64,000 bases of DNA. Origin: Rosellinia necatrix (Eukaryota; Ascomycota; Sordariomycetes; Xylariales; Xylariaceae). The stretch covers positions 3,305,524-3,369,523 of the forward strand of contig JAGYVD010000009.1 of the NCBI GenBank assembly GCA_021209875.1. The letters run 5' to 3'. The notes under the pieces were generated by a model. That model was not told where the DNA came from, did no database searches, and saw only the letters and a list, made by a program, of their open reading frames with translations. The position numbers were made by a program, and so were the translations under genes. Positions within the stretch are counted from its first letter, which is position 1. Each line of letters starts with the position of its first letter. Below, piece after piece: positions 23,304 to 36,675 of the stretch.

Positions 23304-26300
23304 AATTAAATAATTAGTAGTAGCGTAAATATTATTAAAAAACTTTTATGTTCCGACTATATAGCTTTATTAATTTTACGATTAATAATTTCTCATCTTA
23401 AAAAAATATTTAATATAATACGATTATAATCCTGTATTTTTTTTTTAACTTTATAATTTAAATATATAAAATAAGGATTTTAATTATTAATAATAAAATA
23501 GCTTTAATTATTACATTTAAAAGTTTTTAAGTTTATTATTTAATAGATTTTTATTTTATTAATTTTATTTATTAAAACAGTTTAATTAAATAAAGCAATA
23601 AAGTTTATAAAACTTTTATAATATATTATTAAACTATTTTTAATATAAAAGTTTTTTATAATAAAAACAAAAAGTTAGCGCTGCTATATTATTTTTAAGT
23701 TATAAAAATAATTATATAATTATTTTATAATTTCGTATTAAATATCTGCTGTTATATTAACAGCTACTACTAATTAATTATTATTAATTTTATTTATTAA
23801 AATATAACTTTATATTAGCTTTTATATATAATATTATTAAAAATATATTTATAAATTTTTTAATATTAAAAAGCTTTTAATATAGCTATAATATAAAATT
23901 TATAATATTAGTCAGCGTATTATAAAGTTCTAGCTGTTAAACTTGCTTAAATTAATTTTATATTAACAATATTTAAATATTTAAGCTTTAAAATTGTTTA
24001 AACGTTATTTAAATAATTTAAAACCGTTTAAAAATGTTTATATAATATTACTTATAAATTAAATCTATTAAGCTATATTTTAAATTTAGCAAGAAATAAC
24101 AACTGTTTAATAAAAAGTATTAATATTATTATTTAAATTATTAATAATATTAGAATTGCTTATAAAATCTTTTATTTTTATTAATATAAAAACGTTATTA
24201 ATATAATATTAAAATTCTGTTAATATTTTTATTAATTTATAAATATAATTTAACGCTTAATATTTTTAGCGGTTTTTTGTTTATATATTTATAATAATAG
24301 CTTTATTGCTTTTTAAAATAATTTTAATATCAATAATATTATTTATAAAAACAGCCGCTGTAATAATAGTTTTATTTATTAAAATAATAACAACTGTAGC
24401 AACAGCATTATGCTGCGCAGTATTTTTATAATTAAAATGTTTTTTTTTATTAAGGTTTTTTTTATTTTTATTAATTATTTTAATAAAAACAGCAACAATA
24501 TTTTTATTAAGCTTATATTATTTAAAAAATACTTTGTTTAAAAAAATATTATTTAAAAGCTTTTAATATTATTAGCTATTTAAATTTAGTTTAAACTAAT
24601 AAAGTTTAATCTAATTAAAAATATTTTAAAACTATATTTAATACTATTAAAAATTTTAAAAGCTTTTATATTTTTATAGTTAAAATATTAAAATAATTTT
24701 AGTAATAATATAATTATTTTTAATTTCTGCTTTATTATTTTTTAAGCTGTTTTTAATTTTAAAATATAATTTAAATTTAAAAATTAATAATATAATATTA
24801 TTATAGCTAAATTAATAATAACGTAGTTGTTATTAATATTATTTAAAATTAAATATCGTTTAAAAACACGTTTTTAATATTTTTAAAAATTAATAAACTT
24901 GCAACAAAAAAACATTATTTATTTAAGTTAGTTAGTTTTTTATAGTTGCATTTTTTAATTTTACGTTAATTATAAATAAATAAAAAGCTTGAGCTATTAT
25001 TTTATTAATAATTAATTTATAATATTATTATTAATTATATTTATAAGCGGTATTATAAAAAAATCAGCTGTTATAATTATTATTTTAATTTAATTATTAT
25101 AATAAAATATATGTTCTAGGATTTTTTTAAATAAGTTTATTAATTTAATTATTATTTAAGTTATTATTAAAAACAATAATTTTATTTTAGGCGGTAATAA
25201 GGGGCGGATTATTTTTATAAATATTATTTTAAATAAAAAAGTATATAAATAATAAAAAACAATAAATTATAATAAAAATAATAGATTATAATATGTTTAT
25301 AAAACAATAATAAATTAAAATATTATATAATAAATAAAATAATATATATTAATAAAAATATAAACTTTAATAAATAAAAAAAAAGATATAAAAAGTTTTA
25401 TATATAATATATTATATACTAAAAAAAAAAAAAAAATAAATAATTATTATATATGTTAAATAAAATAAACTAAATAAATAATTTAAATAAACAGGTTAAA
25501 TATGCTTATTATAAATTATAAACTCTGCGTAATAATATTTATATATTAATACTTAATATAATATTTATTTATTGCTAATTGTATATTATTTTGTTATAAG
25601 TTTTATTTTTTAAACACGTTTAATATATATTTTTTAAAAATAACTAGTTTTTTTTATTAAAAGCTTTTATTAGTTTAGCGGCGTTTTATATAAATAATAT
25701 TTTAAAATATTATTTATTATGTAAAGCTTTATATTTTTTATTAAATAAAATATTTTAGTATTAAATATTTGCTAGCTTTATTAATCCGTTAAGCTAATAT
25801 AGTTTTAATCTTATAAAAAATAAAATTGTTTATATTTTTTTTAATATATATACGTTTTAAACGTTTTTTTTTTTAGTTAAAAAAGTTTAGTTTTAGCTGC
25901 GCTAAAAATAAATATATTATAAATACGACTTAATATACGCGTTAATATTTAAAAAATTTTAATTTATTTGCTAGCTTATTTATTTTTATAATATAATAAA
26001 TAGTTTTATCTGTTATTATAACTATTTTTATAAAAGTTTTTAAATACATAATATTTTTATATAAACATAAAAAACTTTTTATTTATTTAAAATTAGATTA
26101 AATTATGTTTAATATTATAACAAATTTTTATATTAACTGCTGCAAATTAAATTATTATTTTATATATTTTTAATATAATTAGCAGTAAAATTGAAATTAA
26201 TTAACTTATAAAATATTTTTATAATTAATAAAAATTTTATAGTTTAAAGCTTAATATTACTTTATTAAAACTTTTTTTATTGCTATTAATTTAATGTTAT

Positions 26301-27244
26301 TAAAATTATATTATAATATTAAAATAATATTTATTTATAACATTTTAAACAATATAATATAATAATAAACTATAATTTTAATATTTTAATTATATTTTTG
26401 TTTTAATTATTGGTTTAAAAATAATAACTTATTATTATTTTTAGCAATATATTTATTTTAATTTATAAAATTTATTAAAATTTAAATATAAATTTTAAAT
26501 TTTTATTTAAAATAATTTTGCTAATATGTTTTAGTTATATAATAATAACATAAATATAAAAACTTTTGTTTATTTTTAGCTTTATATATAACGTTTTTAA
26601 ATATTAATAATATTTTTTAAAAATTTATAAATAATTAATATAAAAACATTATAAGCTATATAACTTTTATTTTTAAAAATATTTACTGCTAAAACTTTTA
26701 ATAAATTAATAATAAAATTTATTATAATAATATAATATAGCTATAATAGTTTTATAATAAGTTTTAATTTTTTAATAGTTTTATTAATTAGTTATATATT
26801 TAAAACATTAAAAACAATTTTAAATATATTTAAAAATTTATTTTAAAAGCTTATAAATAATAAATTTTTATAGTTTATAATATATTTTTAAAAACTAAAA
26901 TAATATTTTTATTATATGCTATTTATAATAGCTATTATTAATAATTAATTAAAATATATAATTTTATTTCGCTTTAAATATTTATTATATAAAATATTTG
27001 TTTTAAATTTTATATAAAAATAAACTAATAGCCGGCTATAATAAAAACTAATTTTTTAAATAATTATATATTTGCTGCAGTTGTTTTTTACGCTGTTTGC
27101 TTATTTTTTTATTATTAATAAAACAAAGGTTTTTTATAGCTTTAAATAAGCTTTTTTTTAATGCTATTTATTTTAATTTCTATAACTGCAATATAACTAA
27201 AATTTTTAAAATATTTTTAAAAGTTTTTAATTTTATTATTTTAA

Positions 27245-27300
27245 ATAATAATATCGTCGGCGTTATAAACCGTTGATAATTTTAAAAAAACGTTTAATAT
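27245..27300 (-). pseudogene. Possible LINE reverse transcriptase trace
   Basis: The minus strand reads LKLSTVYNADDIII, with the ADD codons at 27253-27261. It resembles the 'L-S-x-Y-A-D-D' catalytic block of non-LTR (Tad-type) reverse transcriptases. The surrounding 25-30 kb is too decayed to confirm neighbouring blocks. Confidence 0.3.
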
Positions 27301-30300
27301 TAAATTAAGTTAACTTAATATATAGCATATATTTAACTAAAATTAAAATAAATATATAAACGCTGTTATTAATTTAATATTTAGCTTTAAAATATGAACT
27401 AATTTTAAACTTATTTATTTTATAATATTTTATATAATAAAATAATTTATTAATACTATTACTAGTAATATATAAAATTATATTTATGCTTATAATTAAT
27501 AATATGTTTAAACTAAAACAAATATTTTTAATTTAATAAATTAATAAGTTGTTTTTATTATATAAAAGTTTTATTTAAAAATAAAATAAGTTTAATATTA
27601 TTAATAGAAATTTTTTATTATTTTATATAAAGCTTAAATAAAAACTATTATTTTATATTTTGTTTTTAAAAATATTAAACTTAATAAAAACTATTTTTGT
27701 AGCTTTAATGCTTAAAATAATTTATATTTATAAGCTGGTTTTAAATAATTTTAAAGCTTTAAACTTTTAAATTAGTTAATTTAAATATAATTTTTGCTGC
27801 TTATTGCTGTTGTGCTAAAATCGTTTTAAAAATAGTTTTTGCTGTTCTAGCCTCTGCTAAAAGTTTTATTTTTTTTTTTTATAACTGTAAAAACTTTTAT
27901 TAGTATTATAAAATAAATTTCCGCAAAAGTTTTATTATTTTAATATATATTTTAAATTTATAAAAGTTATAAATAGTTTAAGTTTATAAATAGTTTTAAT
28001 TTAATTATTTATAATTATAAAATTAAAACAGTTTATTAAAAACTTTAACAGTTTTATTATAAAATATATTATAAAAACTTTATTAGTTTTAAACTAAAGT
28101 TAATATTATTAAATATTTAAAAAAATTTAATATATTTATAATATTTGTTAGCAGTTTTAAAAATATAACTATATTATTAATATATTTAGCTATAAATTAA
28201 CTATATAATATAAAAATATTATTTATAAATCGTTATATATAGCTTAAATTATTTTTAAATTTTATTAATATAATTTTAAATATATAAAACTTTTAAAAAA
28301 ATAATTATTATTTTGTTTTAATAACGTAGCTATACTAGTAGTTAATAAAAAATTTAAAACAATTAACTATTATAATATATTAGCATTTTGTTAGTTTAAT
28401 TATAATAGTTTTTATATTAATAATAAATAAGCGTTAAATATAATAATTTTGTTTAATAATTAAAGGTTTACTACTATTTAGCTTTTTTTTGTTATTTATA
28501 TAACGTTATATAATAAATATCAGGTATTTAAATAAGATTAGTTATTTTATAAAATTAAGTTTATTATTTTAATATATAGATTTAAACTATTTATTTATAA
28601 TTTTTAATTTTTAATTTTTAATATATATAGTGTTACTATATTAAAAATTTAATTTTATTATTTATTAACTAAGTTTATTTATATTATATTATTTTTATTT
28701 ATTTTAATAATATTTTTTATTTGCTAGGTTTTATGTTTTTTAAAAATATTTTCAGCTTTATTATAAATATATTATTTAAAGCATATATATATACCCGTTT
28801 TTAATTTAAGCTTTTAAAATTTTAAAATAACTTTTAAATATATTAAATATAATATATTTTATTATATTTTAAATGTTATCGTTAAAATATTTAATTGTTT
28901 TAAACAAAATAAAAGCTTTTTAAATATATTAAACTTTTATAATATATAAAAGTTATTTATAAATTTTTTATTATTAACGCAGCAGCTTATAAGTTTTTTT
29001 TTATATAATATATATATAATTATTGTTTTAATAATTTAATTTTATATTTGTTTGCGTTTTTACTATATAATAATGTTTTAATAAGTTTAATTAATAAAAA
29101 AATAGCTTTTAAGCTTATTAAAAATATTATTATTTTTAGTGCTTTTATAATTATTAATATAAATATATAATTTTAACAGAAATTATTGCTATTTTATTAT
29201 AAAAATTAATATAAATAATTAATATTATAGTTATAATATATAATAATATTATAATATTAATTGTTATTATAACGCGTTGTTTTATTAGCTGCTTTTTAAT
29301 ATTAATTTTAAAAGCATAATAATATTATTATAGTTTTTAAATATAACCGATTTTTATAAAAATTAATAATAATTTTATTGATATTTATAAAGTCTGTTTT
29401 TAATAATAAGTTTAGTTTTAATTTTTTATAATTTAAGCTTTAATTTAAAAACTTTTAGCTTAAATATATAATTTATTTTTTAATAATATTTAATAAAAAT
29501 TAGGTTTTTTTATAAAAATAATTAAACTTTTAATTTTATTTATTATTATTAGCTATTTAAACTGCATTTTTTTATATATAATATAAATTAGTTTAGCTAG
29601 TTTTATGCTATTATTATTATAAAACAGCTAATATTAAAATATATTATAATAATTTTATTTATATTATTAATTATAATTTATAATTAAAAATATATATATT
29701 TTATTAAATATTATTTTATATTATATAAAATACTATTTAATATTATATATATTATATTAAATATATTATTAGTTAAAAATATGTTTGTTTTATTAAGTTT
29801 AAACTAATTGTTTTTAATAATTATAACAATAGTTTTTATATAATATATTATTTTTAATTATATAAACAAAAAAACAGTTTTATTTAAAAATTATATATTA
29901 TAATAATAATATTATATAATATTTAGTTTTTTATTAAATATTTAATAAGTTTATATTAAAAAATAAAATAAACAGTATTATTTTTTTAGTTTTTATTAGA
30001 ATATTTAATAAAAGTTTTTTTTTTTTTAATTTTTTTATTATAATATATTTATATTATAATAAGTTCTATTTTCAAGCTTTTAATTAATTATTATTAACAA
30101 ATAATAATATTTTATTATTAATACTAGTATAACTTTTTTTAAGATCTGTTATAATTAAATTTATTTATAAAATATTTATTTAAATAATTTTATATTTAAT
30201 AATAAGTTTTACTTTTTATTTATTATAATTTTTTTATATTTTTAATATATAATATAACGTTATATATTTAATATATAGTTTTTATTTTTAAAGTTATTAT

Positions 30301-32233
30301 ATAAAAGAATTCTATTATATATTTAAAATCTATTATAATTTTATATATTATTATAGTTTTAAAAGCATTTTAGTTTTTATAAGTTTTTTATAATTTTTAT
30401 AATTATATTACGCTATAAAGTTGCTGTTTTATTAATTTTTTTAATTAAAAAAACATTATTTATTAATTTTATACTAATAAAATAATAGTTTTAATAATAA
30501 AAAAATAAAAAATTATAGAATAAAAAAAAAAATTGTTTTTTTATTATAATATAATAATATAGTTTTATATTTTTTTGTTTTTTTTAACATAGTTAGAAAA
30601 CTAGTTTAAGCTAGTAAATACTGCTAATTGTTTATATAGTTGTTATAAATTTAAATAAAGCTAGTTTTATATATAATTATAAAACTATATATTTAAAATA
30701 AAACTTAAGTTTTAATAATTTTTATTATAAATATAGCTAATATTTAAATTAATATTTTTATAATATTAGCTGTTAATTATAAAAATAAATAAACGTTTAT
30801 TTAATAACGTTTATAATATTTTATAATATTTATTTTAAGTTTGTTTAATATATATTTAAAACTAGCGTTTATTATTGTTTTAATAAAATTATTTAATATA
30901 TTTATATATTAAAGCTAAATGTTATTTTAAAATAATTAAAAAATTATTTTATAATATTTTTATTTTAATAAAATTTAAAGCATTTTGTTTTATTAAAGCT
31001 ATAAAAAATAAATATTTTTTAATAAGTATTTTTTAATTATAATATAATTGTTTATATTAAAATATTTAATAAATTAAAATAAAAATATTTAATTAAATAA
31101 ACTTTTATATTTAATTATTACTTAATATATAAACTAGTTGTTTAAAAATAATATTAGCTGTTTTAAATATATTATTTATTATATTTTTAATATTATTATT
31201 TTATATAAAAACTTATATTATTATAGCTATTTTTATTATATAACCCTAGAAATTTTATTAAAAATGTTTAAAAAACAAGTTTAAAAATAAAAAAATAAAA
31301 GTAATAATAATAGCAGGTCAGGTAATAAAATGATAAAAATATAAACAAAAAAAATCTGTTTTTTAAGCTTTATAATATTATATTTTTAATATTTTTAATA
31401 TAAAAATAGTTTTAATTTTAAAGTTTAAAAAATAAGTTTAAATAAATTTATTTAAATAATAAAATAAAAAGTTTAGATATAACTATTTTTAATAAAATAA
31501 ACTTGTTAATTTTATTTATAGTTTATTAAATATTATATATATTAATTATTTATTTTTTAAATATAGTTTAAATTAAATATTTTTAAATTTTATTATATTT
31601 TTTTTTAAAAAAAATATTAAAAGTTTAAAAACTTATTAAGTTTAAAATCAAAGTTTAAAATTTTAATAAATAATACCTAGTTTATTTTTAAACTTAAAAT
31701 ATTATATAGTTGTTTTAAAAAAAATAGCTATTTAATAGCAAAATAATATTTTATTAATTTTAATAAATTTATAAAACTAAAAACTTTTTAATAAAAACTA
31801 TTAATAAAAAATAAAACCATAAAAAAAATAAGCTGTTATTACAGCAAAATAAAAAAAATATTATAAATAAAAATATTTTTAAATTATATATTATTTTTAA
31901 ACTATATATTTATATTTAAATTATAAAATTTTATTAAAAGTTTTATAAATAATATATTAATATTAATAACTATAAAATTTATTAATAATAAACTATAAAA
32001 GTTTAATAATAATATAATAACTTAAAAAAAAAAAAAAAGCTAAAGCTTATTAAAATAAAAAAAACAAATATTTTAATATAAAAAAAAAAAACAGCTAAAA
32101 ATCAAGCTTAACAAAAAACATATTTTTAATTAAATTAAACAGAATAAATTTAAAAAAACAAGTCTGCTGAAAAGCTAACCGTTTTATGTATAAAAAAAAA
32201 AAAAAAGATCGCCTAAAATTGCTAGCTATTATA

Positions 32234-32415
32234 TCGTAGGTATTAAATAGTTAAAAAAATAAACAATTAATTTATTTATTTATTTTTTAAATTAATTAAT
32301 ATATAGTAATTCTTAAAAGCTTTCTGAAAAAAAGCTTTGCTAAAGAAAGCTTCTAAAAGAAGGCTTCCCGAAGGAAGGTTTCCCGAAAGAAAGGTTCCGC
32401 CAGGATGGCTTCATA
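32234..32415 (+). repeat. I repeat copy 2, with 15 bp internal repeats
   Basis: The better preserved copy. About 32320-32410 is a run of roughly six units of the form GCTTCCCGAAGGAAG with variations (GCTTTCTGAAAAAAA, GCTTTGCTAAAGAAA, GGTTTCCCGAAAGAAA), ending GGATGGCTTCA. It lies in the same orientation as 21779-21978, 10.4 kb away, so the two might be LTRs of one lost element. Confidence 0.6.
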
Positions 32416-34488
32416 ATTTGCGATTTTTAAAATATAAAGCTTTTATTTATTTTAAAAAAATGTTTTTATAAAAATATTTTAAATATAATTTTTAATAAAT
32501 TAATTTCTAGCTTTATATATATTATTATAATAAATATTAAGCTTTTTATACTATTTTCTAGCTTTTTATTTAGTTTTTACGTTTAATTCTATCGCTTAAT
32601 CTATTTATAAATAAAAATATTTTATGTATATATTTACGTTTTATTTAAGTTTTTTCTAACTTTTTATTGCTTGTTTAACTAGCTAAAATTAGCTTTTTGC
32701 TAGCCTGCTTAACAATTAGCGTTTTTATTATTATAAAATTTATCACGCTTTTAAAACGCTATAAATAATTATTTTTTCTGCGCGTTATAATTGCTTTATT
32801 TTTAAAACTTTCTGTTAAAACTATTTTTAGCTTAAAAGTTATATTTAAAATAATAAATTTTTGCTGCTATATTTAAAAAGCTAGTCTTTAGTTTAAAATC
32901 TGTTCTGCCGGCGCATCTACTTCTAATTTATGCTTATTAGTCTAGCTAACTAAGTTATAAATAAAAATGTTTACAGCACTTCTTATATTTTTAAAAGCTA
33001 TATATAATATATTTTTAAGCTTTTATTTATTATTTATGTTATATTATTATTTATTTATTAATTTTAAAACTTTTAGTTTTTTATTATTATTTATTTAATT
33101 TTAATAATTAGTTTTTCTGCTTTTAAAATAAAACAGCTTTTTATTAAATTTAATATTTTTAGTAGTAATTATTTCTTATAATTAAAAACTTATATATAAT
33201 GTAAATTAATTGTTTTATATTTAATTAAATATTTAATATAAGCTTAAAATTTAATTTTATATATTTGCTGTTTTTAACAGCAAGTTTTTTTTATTAAATA
33301 TATATAATATTTATATATATATATCCTGTTTTAATCTAGTTATAAATTATTTATTACCGTTTTTATTTAAACTAAATTATATTATTAATAATATTATATA
33401 AATTAACATTTAAACATATAATAAAAAACGTAAAAGTTTTAAGCTTTAAAAAGTTTTTATTATATAGTTAAACCGCTGTTTAAACTATTTTTAACTATAG
33501 TTTTAATAATAAGCCGGCTTTATTTAATAATTTATTTATTTTATTAATTATTTTTTACTAGCTTATTTAATATTTTTAACAAGCTTTTAATATAAAATAA
33601 AAAAGCTTAGGTATAATTTTTTATTTTTAATTAAAGCTTATATTAAGTTTTATTTTTATAAGCTATTATAAAAATATTTAAATCGCTTTTAATAATATAA
33701 ACTACAAGCTTATTATGCTTTTTATTTAATATATAAACTATTTAATTTTTAAAAAACTTATATAATAGTTTTATTTATTAAAAATATATATAAATTAATT
33801 TAATGTATTTATTTTTATTATTAATGTTTAGTTTAATTTATTATATTTTATTAAATAATTAAATAAATTTTAACATAGTTTTAATAAAAATTGCTTAAAT
33901 ATTTATTACGTTATATATATAATAACATACGTTTTATATTTAATATATAAGATTTTATAAATTCATACGTTTTTAGCTATATATATAAATATTTATAAAA
34001 TATAGCTTTTAAATATTTTAATTGTTAATACTAAAAACTTTAAAGTTTTTTTAGCTTAAAATTTTTTAAAATAGCTTATAAATTAAAATATATTAAAATT
34101 AATTAAATATAATTAATTTAGCAGCATTTTTAAAATTATTTATAATATTTTGTTTATATTTAATATAAAGTTTTTATTTAAATATTAAAAATTAAGTTTA
34201 TATTTAAAAAACTAAGTTATAATATTTAATAAATTCAACTATTAAAACATTATTTTTATATTTTTAAAACGTAATAAATAATTAGAACTATAACATTAAT
34301 TTTTTTTTTTAAACAAGCTTTTAAAATAATATTTATATAAAACTTTTTATTAACGCTATATTAATAAACATTATATTTATTAATAAATTCTTTTTAAAAC
34401 TAAATAATATTTTTTAAATAATTCTTTTATTTCTGCTTAAAATAAAAAATTATAAAATACTTGCGTAAATTATATTTTTATTTTTAAT

Positions 34489-34743
34489 TGATAAATCTGG
34501 TCAGGGGTATGAAGCTGTAAATAGCTGTATTTTCAGTATACTGGTCTGTATTGTGGTGTTGTATGTAGTTTGTGATAAAGATGGTGGAATTCTAGGTGCA
34601 GTCCTAGAATTCCACCTACTAGTACAAGTAGGTGGGTGGGCCTAGCCCAAGTGGGCTAGCCCAGGTGGCCTGGGCCACCTTATCTAATCTTACAGTGGGG
34701 CAACTGGTGGTGCCAAGCCTGGCACCCCTTGCCTACTCTAACA
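34489..34743 (+). mobile_element. 255 bp solo-LTR-like element, family B, copy 2
   Basis: Begins TGATAAATCTGG, ends CTCTAACA, flanked by TTAAT (34484-34488 and 34744-34748). Nearly identical to 14880-15132 apart from a few substitutions and a small tandem GTGG change, and it keeps the same three stem-loops. Different target duplications prove two independent insertions. Confidence 0.8.
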
Positions 34744-36479
34744 TTAATTAAAACAAAAAATTTAAATTTTCATAGCTTTTTATTATTAATTAAATATAAT
34801 ATTTTATAATTATTAATTAACATGCTATCTGCTAAAATATATTTTTAAATCTAATCGTAAAAATATTTCTAAATTACTAGCAATTTTTTTAATAAAATTA
34901 AATTAATTATTATAAAATTATATTAATATTAAAATAGCTTAATTTTTATTATTAAAGTTTATTATATTATTTAAATAATTGTTTTTTTTTATTAATTTTT
35001 TTAACTTAGATTAACGATTTTACTATATAAATTTTTATAACGTATATAAAACTACTGCTATTTAACTTTTTTAATTTTTATAGTATTAATTTAAATTTTA
35101 TTAAACTAATATATACTAGTTCTTTTAATCGTAAACTAAAGCTTATTATAAAGCTTAAAAAGTTAAAAATAAATATTTTTAGCTTTATTTAAACATAAGT
35201 ATTTATAACTTTTTTAGCTGGCTAAATTATTTTAACGCATTTTTTAAGCTTTATTATTTTAATATATTATTATATTTGCTAAAAATCCGTTTAATGTTTA
35301 TTAGCCTGCTAAGCTTATAAATATTTTAACTTTATTTTTTTTGCTTTTTAATTTATATTTATAAATTATAGCATTAAAAATTTTATTATATTTTATTAAA
35401 ATAAATATATATTTTTTAATAGCTTGCGTTTAATTAATATAATAAGTTATTAACGCTTTTAATTAAATATTATATAAATATTTACTGCTGCTAAAAAACT
35501 TTTGCCGCAAACATTTTATTTATATTAAAAGCTTTAAAATTACTGCTTTTTAATATATTTATTTTTATTTTTATATTATATTATTATTTTAACTCTACTT
35601 TTAAAATCTTTTATTATTATCGTTTAATACTTTTATTAAATAATAATATAAAAAAAATAAAACAAGCAAAATTATATTATATAAAATAAAAATTAAATCT
35701 TAAAACATAAAATTAAAGTTTTTAGTATTTATACTAATAATAATTTTATATATATAATATTAATTATTTTATTAATTTATTTATATATAATTATATAACG
35801 TAATTAAAAATAAGTTTTATTTTAAAACTAAATAAAATATTTTATTTAAACATTTAAAAGCTTAATAATAATTTTTAAATAATAAGTTTAAAAATATCAA
35901 GCATTAAAAAATTTCCGCAGTTAAAATCTTTATATAAAACTTCTTATATATACATCTTTTATATATTATGTTTTTTTTTTACCGGCTTAAAATATATTAC
36001 AGCTAATTCTTGCGTTAATTATATAAAAAATAAATTTAAATTATATACTAAGCTTTTATTGTTTAAATTAATAAACGCTTAAATACTTTTTATTTAAATA
36101 TAATGCTTTAAATAAATATATTAGCGATCTTAGTTATAAATAATTTTTAAAAAAACATCTGTTTTAATCGTTATAATTAAAGCTGTTATTATAAAAGCAA
36201 AAATAACATAGTACTTGTTTTAAAAGCTGTAGCAGAATTTAAAACTTTAAAACTAAAATATAAAAAATCTAATTAAAATAAATAATAAGAGCTATATAAA
36301 AATTTAAATAAACGATCTTATACTTTAAAATTAAATAAATCACAGCTTTTAAAAAAAACAACCGGTTTAATAATAAACCAGGCTTATAACTTTAATAAAA
36401 ATATAAATTAATTTATAAAAAGAATTATTAATTATCAAAAGCATAATAATATTTTAAAAATATTTAATATAAAAAATCG

Positions 36480-36675
36480 AATTTATTAAAAAGCTTTTAT
36501 TTAATATAATAAGCCACAGGTATTCATATATATTAATTACGTAGTAAAAACGATCCTAAAAGTTGTTCCTGCCCTAAGCGCCTAACGCTTATAAATGCAG
36601 TATTAGAACTACACTTTATATATATATATCCTCTGCTTAAAAAATCCCTAAAATAGAGATTCCTGGCTTAATTAC
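36480..36675 (+). mobile_element. Family G element, copy 2, truncated
   Basis: Colinear with about 18590-18784 of the full copy (TTTATTAAAAAGCTTTTAT..., CACAGGTATT, AAGCGC-like stretch, TCCTCTGCTTAA, ATTCCTGGCTTAATT). It stops abruptly at TTAATTAC where the CF copy starts, so the terminal CAAGTTGTTCCACA is missing. The left end is also unclear. Confidence 0.6.
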
